From: Thermomicrobiaceae bacterium | GTDB lineage: Bacteria > Chloroflexota > Chloroflexia > Thermomicrobiales > Thermomicrobiaceae | Assembly (NCBI GenBank): GCA_014874455.1 | Contig: JADBJL010000076.1 | Span: 1 to 64,000, forward strand | Length of the DNA stretch: 64,000 nucleotides | Direction: 5' to 3' | Shown: positions 58,348-64,000 of the stretch, one piece after another | Layout: the number at the start of each line of letters is the position of its first letter | Numbering within the stretch: the stretch's first letter is position 1 | Translations under genes and position numbers: made by a program | Notes under the pieces: model-generated | The model's database searches: none | What the model saw: only the letters and a program-made list of their open reading frames with translations | What the model was told of the DNA's origin: nothing

Positions 58348-59460
58348 TCAACTCTCGGCTGGGAGGTAGCGCTCGCGCTGGGCAGCGGTCTCCCGGATGA
58401 ACGCTTCGACCATCTCCCGCGCCTCTTCATCACGGTACTGTACGGGCGGCGACTTCATGAAGTAGGCGCTCGGGCCGATCAGGGCGCCGCTGATCCCGGC
58501 GTCCAGCGCGAGCTTAGCGCAGCGGATGGCGTCGATCACCACGCCAGCCGAATTCGGGGAGTCCCAGACCTCGAGCTTCAGCTCTAGGTTGATCGGCACG
58601 TCGCCGAAGGTGGTGCCTTCGATCCGGATGTGACACCACTTGCGATCCTGGAGCCAGGGGATGTAGTCGCTGGGGCCTACGTGGATGTTCTCCTCGGCAA
58701 TCGGGTAGTCGAGCTGGCTCAGCACAGCGTTGGTCTTGGAAATCTTCTTCGACTCGAGTCGCTCGCGCTCGAGCATGTTGAGAAAGTCGGTGTTGCCGCC
58801 GAAGTTGAGCTGGTACGTCCGGTCGATCCGCACGCCGCGGTCAGCGAACAACCGTGTCAGCACCCGGTGCGTGATGGTCGCGCCCACTTGGCTCTTGATG
58901 TCGTCGCCGATCACTGGCAGTCCCCGCTCCCGGAAGCGCTTCTGCCAGTACTCCTCACGGGCGATGAAAACGGGAATACAGTTGACGAAGGCGCACCCGG
59001 CATCGAGCACCTGCTCGACATACCACTTGGTCGCCATCTCGCTGCCGACCGGCAGGTAGTTGACGACCACATCGGTCTGGGTTTCCTTGAGGATGCCGAC
59101 GATGTCGGCCGTGGGGCCAGGGGCCTTCTTGATGATCTGCGAGAGGTACTTGCCCAGCCCGTCGTGGGTCATGCCGCGATAGACCGGCACGCCCAGATAG
59201 GGCACGTCGCTGAACTTGTAGGTGTTGTTGGGTGGGGTGAAGATCGCCTCGGACAGGTCTTTGCCGACCTTGTTCGCGTCGATGTCGAAGGCGGCGGTGA
59301 ACTCGATGTCGCCGACGTGGTAGCCGCCGAGGTCGACATGCATCAGGCCAGGGACGAACTGGTTGGGATCGGCATGCCGGTAGTAGTGGACACCCTGCAC
59401 CAGTGACGAGGCGCAATTGCCGACGCCGATGATCGCTACGCGGATCTTCTTGTTGCCCAC
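58348..59460 (-). CDS. ino1: myo-Inositol-1-phosphate (inositol-3-phosphate) synthase
   Basis: 370 residues from a GTG behind GGGGGAG. It turns glucose 6-phosphate into inositol phosphate, the start of inositol lipids, using bound [25 protein letters not shown] (NAD loop), [65 protein letters not shown] and SKTNAV, as well as [18 protein letters not shown], are characteristic. It opens a minus-strand group with two acyltransferase-like genes and has its own promoter (59540-59569). Confidence 0.96.
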   Translation of the reverse strand: MGNKKIRVAIIGVGNCASSLVQGVHYYRHADPNQFVPGLMHVDLGGYHVGDIEFTAAFDIDANKVGKDLSEAIFTPPNNTYKFSDVPYLGVPVYRGMTHDGLGKYLSQIIKKAPGPTADIVGILKETQTDVVVNYLPVGSEMATKWYVEQVLDAGCAFVNCIPVFIAREEYWQKRFRERGLPVIGDDIKSQVGATITHRVLTRLFADRGVRIDRTYQLNFGGNTDFLNMLERERLESKKISKTNAVLSQLDYPIAEENIHVGPSDYIPWLQDRKWCHIRIEGTTFGDVPINLELKLEVWDSPNSAGVVIDAIRCAKLALDAGISGALIGPSAYFMKSPPVQYRDEEAREMVEAFIRETAAQRERYLPAES

Positions 59461-59539
59461 AGCTCCCCCACGATCCTCTCTCCATGCCGCCACTGCTACC
59501 GCGCGGGCTGGCCGCTGGTGACGTCGTCATATCTGACTC

Positions 59540-59569
59540 ATTCTACGGCTCAGCAGAATGCACCGTCAA
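59540..59569 (-). promoter_or_regulatory. Sigma-70-type promoter for ino1
   Basis: On the minus strand TTGACG (59569-59564) and TAGAAT (59545-59540) are 18 bp apart, the best-formed promoter seen in the window. It lies 80 bp before the ino1 GTG and overlaps the stop of the upstream glycosyltransferase gene. Confidence 0.7.
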
Positions 59570-60756
59570 TTTGTGTTGTCCTGCCAGACGCTTCTTTCGT
59601 CGGCTGAAAGAGAGGCCGTGCCCGCTCCACCTTTACCAGAGTCGGCCAGCAGCGCCAGCGCGGTGCGGAGCACCACCCCGGGGTCGATCGCGTCCAGACA
59701 GGTTCGCCGCTGGCACCCTGCAGGCCGGCCCAGGCGATAGCCGACATAGAAGCAGGGCGAGCAGGGCAGGCCAGCGTGCATGGCTACGCTGAACGCCGCC
59801 GGTGGTCGATCGTCGACGCGCTGGATGCGGGCGCCGTAGGGTGCCCAGGCGGCGACGTTGGACGGGCCGAAGATCGCGAGCACCGGCGCGCCGACCGCGG
59901 TGGCCAGATGGAGCACCCCGCTGTCGGCGCCGATGACCAGCGTGGCTCGCTCGAGCACGCCCGCGAGGGTCGCCACCCCCGTTCGCCCGATCAGGTCGAG
60001 CACGCCGTCGACGGCGAGGGTAGGGCCGGCGAGCGGTCGCTCCCGCTCAGTTCCAGTGACCACGACCCGGCAACCAGCGGCCAGCAGGCCCCGGGCGAGC
60101 GCTCCGAAACGCTCGGGCGCCCAGGCGCGCCCCGGGCCATACGGCCCGACACCAGGGTGAAGCACCACCAGCGGGCCGGCACCCGGGTGCGAGCGAAGCA
60201 GCGCCGCTGCCTCCTGGCGCGCCTCGTCTGGCAGGGCAAGCCGCGGTGGGCCACCGTCGCCGACGACGCCGACCGTCTTCACGACGTCGAGCGCGTACTG
60301 CCACTCGGGCTTGGCACCGAAGCCCAGATCCGGCACCGTGTGGGAGAGAAAGGTGCCCGTGCCGTTGTCGAGGCCAGCTCGCACCGGCGCGCCAGCGGCC
60401 AGCAGCAGGGCGCGATACTTGACCCGGCCGAACGGCAAGGTCAGGTGGTGGAGCAGGATCGCGGCGTCGTACCGCCCACGGCGCAGACGCACGACCAGGC
60501 GCAAGAGCGGGAGCCAGCCCCGCGGGTCGATGGCCTGAGCCGGCCGGTCGTAGCGGTTCTTCTCCAGGACGATGACCCCGTCGACGGCCGGACTCAACCG
60601 GAAGACCTGGCTCCCTACCGGTGTGGTCAGCACCTCGATCCGGGCATGGGGATAGGTCTGCCGCAGCGCTTGCAGCGCCGGTAACGCGAGCACAGCGTCG
60701 CCGAGATCAGCGAGTTTTATGACGAGGAAACGCTGGAACCGGTGGCTCGGGATCAC
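59566..60756 (-). CDS. Glycosyltransferase family 9 (heptosyltransferase-like)
   Basis: 396 residues from a GTG that overlaps the previous stop (GTGA). GT9 enzymes transfer ADP-heptose or similar sugars to lipid cores. FLVIKLADLGDAVLALPALQALR is the N-terminal nucleotide-sugar fold, LVVLHPGVGPYGPGRAW the mid loop, and LVIGADSGVLHLATAVGAPVLAIFGPSNVAAWAPY the C-terminal donor site. The cysteine-rich end (CSPCFYVGYR...CQRRTCLDAI) is common in the family. Last gene of a four-gene glycosyltransferase operon. Confidence 0.9.
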   Translation of the reverse strand: MIPSHRFQRFLVIKLADLGDAVLALPALQALRQTYPHARIEVLTTPVGSQVFRLSPAVDGVIVLEKNRYDRPAQAIDPRGWLPLLRLVVRLRRGRYDAAILLHHLTLPFGRVKYRALLLAAGAPVRAGLDNGTGTFLSHTVPDLGFGAKPEWQYALDVVKTVGVVGDGGPPRLALPDEARQEAAALLRSHPGAGPLVVLHPGVGPYGPGRAWAPERFGALARGLLAAGCRVVVTGTERERPLAGPTLAVDGVLDLIGRTGVATLAGVLERATLVIGADSGVLHLATAVGAPVLAIFGPSNVAAWAPYGARIQRVDDRPPAAFSVAMHAGLPCSPCFYVGYRLGRPAGCQRRTCLDAIDPGVVLRTALALLADSGKGGAGTASLSADERSVWQDNTN

Positions 60757-61883
60757 GTCGCGCTCCGATGACCGACACGAGCTGCTTCTTCGAGCACGTC
60801 CAGCGTAGCACGCCCTGCTGCCTCCCAGCGGAAGCGCCGCGCGTGTTCGAGCCCCGCGGCGACGAGTTGCTGTTGCACGCCTGGGTCGAGCGCCTGGCGG
60901 AGCGCTGCAGCGAGGGCATCGACGTCGAGCGGGTCGACCATGAGCGCCGGCCCGGCGATCTCCGGCAGTGCACCCCGGGCGGACGCGACGACCGGAACGC
61001 CGCACGCCATTGCCTCCAGAGCCGGAAGGCCGAAGCCCTCGTAGAGCGAGGGCAGCGTGACGACTGCCGCTGCGCTGTAGAGGGCAGGCAGGTCGTCTTC
61101 CGGGACGTAGCCAAGCAGGCGGATGCGCTGGCTGTGACGGCTGGTCGCGACTGCCTGTTCGATCGGCTCCGCGAGCCAGCCGCGACTGCCGGCCAACACG
61201 AGTTCGAGATCCGGCTCATGGTCAGCCAGCCGTTCGAACGCGCGCACCAGCCGCACCAGGTTCTTGCGTGGCTGGATCGTGCCCACGTAGAGCACGTATG
61301 GCCCGCGAAGGCCGTACCGGCCCCGAGCCCTGTGCTGCGCCTCCAGGGGCTGCGGCGTGAAGTGCGGATCGACTCCGTGCGGGATAACTCGGATCTTCTC
61401 CTCCGGGACACGGTAGAACCGGAGCAGGTCATTGCGGGTCGTCTCCGAGATCGCGATGACGCGGGTGGCGCGCCGGACGCTCCAGCGCGTCGACCACTCG
61501 AGGTAGAGCCTGCTGTGCCAGGGGTGCGCCTCCGGCTCGTAGCGGTAGCCGAGGTCGTGGATCGTCACGACTACCGGCCCGGGGGCGAAGAGGGGAACCA
61601 CGTGCGCGGGCACGAACAGCACGTCGACCGGGCGCCGCCGGAGCTCGACCGAGAGGCGCGCGTGCGTCCACAGCCGGGGAAAAGGGATCGAGCACAGCTC
61701 GGCGTGTGGTGGGAGCGCGATCGGCACGGCCTTCTCCCGGTTGAGGTACAGGCGATACCGGTGTTCGGTGCCGACCGTGAGCAGGGCCTCGGTGATGCGC
61801 AGCGAGTAGCGCTCGGTACCGGTAAGCCGGCCGGGCAAGATCCGGCTGGCATCGATGCCGATGTAGAGCGAGCGGTCAGGCAT
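60753..61883 (-). CDS. Glycosyltransferase family 4
   Basis: 376 residues from the ATG at 61883, overlapping the previous stop by 8 nt. A GT-B fold enzyme: TGTERYSLRITEALL (acceptor side), VTIHDLGYRYEPEAHP, VIAISETTRNDLLRFY, VPEEKIRVIPHGVDP, YVLYVGTIQPRKNLVRLVRAFE, and VTLPSLYEGFGLPALEAMACGVPVVAS, the E-x7-E donor motif. Probably adds mannose- or glucose-type sugars to an exported glycan. It sits between two GT9 genes. Confidence 0.92.
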   Translation of the reverse strand: MPDRSLYIGIDASRILPGRLTGTERYSLRITEALLTVGTEHRYRLYLNREKAVPIALPPHAELCSIPFPRLWTHARLSVELRRRPVDVLFVPAHVVPLFAPGPVVVTIHDLGYRYEPEAHPWHSRLYLEWSTRWSVRRATRVIAISETTRNDLLRFYRVPEEKIRVIPHGVDPHFTPQPLEAQHRARGRYGLRGPYVLYVGTIQPRKNLVRLVRAFERLADHEPDLELVLAGSRGWLAEPIEQAVATSRHSQRIRLLGYVPEDDLPALYSAAAVVTLPSLYEGFGLPALEAMACGVPVVASARGALPEIAGPALMVDPLDVDALAAALRQALDPGVQQQLVAAGLEHARRFRWEAAGRATLDVLEEAARVGHRSAT

Positions 61884-63024
61884 CGTCGAGGAGTTCCCAG
61901 CAGGCGGCGAGCACGTGCTCGGTCGAGATCGCCAGCATACACCCGGCTCCTTCCGGTCGCTCGGGGCTGAGGTCGCCACAGCGCGGGCACCTCCAGCCCA
62001 CTTCCAGCACGCGGTGCCGGCGCGGGTCGCCCCAGGGACGGAAGTGTTCCGGTTGGCTGGGCCCGAACAGGTGAATCGTGGGGGTGCCGACCGCCACGGC
62101 CAGGTGGAGCGGCCCGGCGTCGGGCCCGATGACCAGCCGGGCGCCGCGGAGAATCTCGGCCAGTACCGGCAGCGTCGTGCGTCCGGCCAGCGAGACCGCG
62201 CCCTCGCCGATGCCCTGGCGGATCGCCTCGACCAGCTCGCGCTCGTCAGGCCCGCCGGTCAGCACGAGTGCCCACCCGGCTGCGGCGAGGCGGCGGCCGA
62301 CGGTGACCCAGCGTGCCTCGGGCCAGCGCTTGACCGGAGCACCGGCCCCGGGGTGTATCACAACGTATGGCCGGTCGATGCGGGCCTCGCGGAGCAAGCG
62401 TCGGGCTTCCGTCTCGGCTTCCGGCCAGGGGTGCCAGAGCAACGGGGTGTACCTGGGCTCGACCGGTACGGCCGGTGGCTGCCCGCCAAGCAGTCGAATT
62501 GTGGCGTCGAGGATCTCACAGTTCCGCTCCACCCAGTGGAGCGTGGCCAGGCGAACCGGATGCGTGAGATACGGGCGCACCGCGGGGTGATCGGCGCCGA
62601 CACGGATCGCGATGCCTGCGGCGCGGGCCAGCCAGGCTCCCCACCAGTGGTCGTCGCGCAGGATCACGGCTGCCAGTGGCCCGCGACGGCGCAGGCGCGC
62701 CGCCTGGCGGCGCAGTTCACGGTAGGGAGCGAGCGGGTTCGAGGGCCGCGCCCGGGTGAAGCCGGGGAACGGCACCGTGAGGATCTCGTCGATGTGCGGG
62801 TTCCGGGCCACGACCGGCTGGCTCCAGGGGCCGACCATCAGTACCACCCGTTGTTCCGGCAGCGAGCGGCGGAGACGCTCGAGCGCGGGGAGCAGGAAGA
62901 GCACATCACCCAGGTGATCGGGACGCAGGAGCACCAGTTCGTTACCGGCTGGAGGTGTCTGGGAAGGAGGCCAGGCTGCTCCTAGTCGCTGAATTGTCGT
63001 GCGTGCGAGCCGCCGCATCAGCAT
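61876..63024 (-). CDS. Glycosyltransferase family 9 (heptosyltransferase-like)
   Basis: 382 residues; its ATG overlaps the previous stop by 7 nt. LVLLRPDHLGDVLFLLPALERLRRSLPEQRVVLMVGPW is the N-terminal fold, VIHPGAGAPVKRWPEARW the central loop, and LVIGPDAGPLHLAVAVGTPTIHLFGPSQPEHFRPWG the donor site. A C-terminal cysteine pair (CPRCGDLSPE...GAGCML) is reminiscent of a zinc site. Co-transcribed with the other three glycosyltransferases, which points to a surface glycan or glycolipid. Confidence 0.9.
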   Translation of the reverse strand: MLMRRLARTTIQRLGAAWPPSQTPPAGNELVLLRPDHLGDVLFLLPALERLRRSLPEQRVVLMVGPWSQPVVARNPHIDEILTVPFPGFTRARPSNPLAPYRELRRQAARLRRRGPLAAVILRDDHWWGAWLARAAGIAIRVGADHPAVRPYLTHPVRLATLHWVERNCEILDATIRLLGGQPPAVPVEPRYTPLLWHPWPEAETEARRLLREARIDRPYVVIHPGAGAPVKRWPEARWVTVGRRLAAAGWALVLTGGPDERELVEAIRQGIGEGAVSLAGRTTLPVLAEILRGARLVIGPDAGPLHLAVAVGTPTIHLFGPSQPEHFRPWGDPRRHRVLEVGWRCPRCGDLSPERPEGAGCMLAISTEHVLAACWELLDDA

Positions 63025-64000
63025 CGAGACGCCGCGTGGTCGAGCAAGAGCGTACAGGCCGCAAAGACGTCGTCGACCGCGACCTGGCGGATGTCGGGTG
63101 CGTGACGGGCAGGACGGTGTCTCCGCAAGTCGATGCCCGTCGGGAGACCCCAGCTCTCCTCAGGCGCGCAGACCCGGCTCTTCGGCCCGAGCGGCCGGTA
63201 TTGCAGCGGGCTGGTGGGCCCGAAGATCGTCACCGTCGCGGTGCCGACGGCCGCAGCCAGGTGGCCTGCTCCGGTGTCGTTGCCGACGAAGAGCTGCGCC
63301 CTGGCGCAGAGTGCTGCCAGCTCCGGTAGCGTCAACCGGCCGCACAGGTCGAGGACGGGGCGGTGGGCTGCATGCTTCACAGCCTCGACGGCCTGGCGGT
63401 CGGACGCGCTGCCGGTGAGCACGACGGTCGCTCCCACCTCCGTGACCAGGCGGTCGATCAGTGCGGCGTAGCGCTCGGGCGGCCAACGTTTGCTCGGCAT
63501 CGTCGCGCCGGGATTGACCGCCCCGCCCGGGTGGACGACAACCAGCGGGTGCGCTCGACTCTCGTCCACCAGTTGAGCGAGCTTGGAGCTGATCGCCTCC
63601 TGAGCCTGTGGTGGTACCAGATATTCAGGCTGCAGCCCCTGCGGGGCGATGCCGAGCGGTTCGAGCACCTGGAGATAGAGTTCGGTCTCGTGCTGGCCAG
63701 GCTGCGGGCGAGCCCGGTGGGTGAGCCCGATGCCGCGGCGATGGCTGTCGATACCAGCCCGCACGGGGATGCCGGCCAGCCAGAGCACGAGGTTGGCGAG
63801 AGGGGAGCGCTCGAGCCCGATACCGAGGTGGTAACGCTCGCGCCTGAGTCTCAGCCCGAGCCGCAGCACCGCGCGGAGCGTCGTGCGCTCGGGATACGGA
63901 ACGAGGCGGCGGAGACGCGGGTTCCCGTCGAGTGCCGGAGCTGCCCACGCCGACACCGCTACGTCGATGCTCGCCTGCGGAAACGCGACGTGCAGCGCAC
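63018..64000 (-). CDS. Glycosyltransferase family 9, 5' end beyond the window
   Basis: The reading frame stays open to the right edge (ALHVAFPQASIDVAVSAWAAPALDGNP continues the family's N-terminal fold), so the start is outside and at least 326 residues are present. LVVVHPGGAVNPGATMPSKRWPPERYAALI and LFVGNDTGAGHLAAAVGTATVTIFGPTSPLQYRPLG are the GT9 acceptor and donor motifs. It is the first visible gene of the four-gene, overlapping glycosyltransferase cluster. Confidence 0.9.
   Translation of the reverse strand, partial: ALHVAFPQASIDVAVSAWAAPALDGNPRLRRLVPYPERTTLRAVLRLGLRLRRERYHLGIGLERSPLANLVLWLAGIPVRAGIDSHRRGIGLTHRARPQPGQHETELYLQVLEPLGIAPQGLQPEYLVPPQAQEAISSKLAQLVDESRAHPLVVVHPGGAVNPGATMPSKRWPPERYAALIDRLVTEVGATVVLTGSASDRQAVEAVKHAAHRPVLDLCGRLTLPELAALCARAQLFVGNDTGAGHLAAAVGTATVTIFGPTSPLQYRPLGPKSRVCAPEESWGLPTGIDLRRHRPARHAPDIRQVAVDDVFAACTLLLDHAASRC

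Overview
The window is a gene-dense, high-GC bacterial chromosome segment. Typical housekeeping genes of many pathways sit on both strands, with short intergenic gaps, frequent ATGA/GTGA-type overlaps and many GTG starts. Gene content and style suggest the Chloroflexota, most likely a Thermomicrobia-like thermophile. The signs are myo-inositol phosphate synthase with a lipid acyltransferase and GT9 glycosyltransferases, an F420-type DDN reductase, an icd with a C-terminal extension, a Chloroflexi-style QYFE(K/R) module on a secreted peptidase, and CCCTCACCCC-type palindromic repeats. This assignment is an inference. I see no rRNA, tRNA, CRISPR array, insertion sequence or prophage.

Layout. 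1-1056: end of a riboflavin operon (ribA part, ribH). 1057-1937: a long non-coding stretch with a palindromic repeat and paired inverted repeats. 1938-4920: secreted D,D-carboxypeptidase and MFS transporter. 5007-7677 (minus): PIG-L deacetylase and selB. 7782-14851: acetamidase, M20 amidohydrolase, DDN reductase, DUF255 thioredoxin-fold protein, S9 peptidase. 14887-24504: membrane spermidine-synthase-like protein, exported PCMT, ligA, DnaQ-UvrC fusion, phosphohexomutase, family-4 UDG. 24605-32102: ftsK, recR, GNAT-like protein, R3H-type ATPase, tmk, c-di-AMP receptor, zinc-ribbon membrane protein. 32235-35631: nadK, then eda-recO-punA. 35717-37441: two selenoprotein genes and an arginase. 37646-43518: CysRS/MshC-like ligase, membrane molybdo-oxidoreductase, gpmI, ilvD. 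43922-44717: unknown two-gene pair. 44954-52958 (minus): purE-purK, icd, FAD oxidoreductase, secD-secF, nadD. 53152-64000: membrane protein, gyrA, and an inositol/acyltransferase/glycosyltransferase cluster that runs off the end.

The main discovery is a selenocysteine cluster. The window encodes SelB, the dedicated Sec elongation factor. About 28 kb away are two genes that a normal caller would truncate at an in-frame UGA. One (35717-36109) is a membrane-anchored heavy-metal-associated (HMA) domain protein in which UGA replaces the first cysteine of the metal-binding CxxC, giving UxxC. The other (36962-37441, minus) is a peroxiredoxin in which UGA replaces the peroxidatic cysteine (TxxU). In both, a hairpin follows the UGA with a loop G exactly 18 nt downstream, as expected of a bacterial SECIS. 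In the HMA gene the loop is GGUC, which resembles the core of the classical fdhF SECIS loop. The two genes converge, with an arginase-family gene translationally coupled to the peroxiredoxin.
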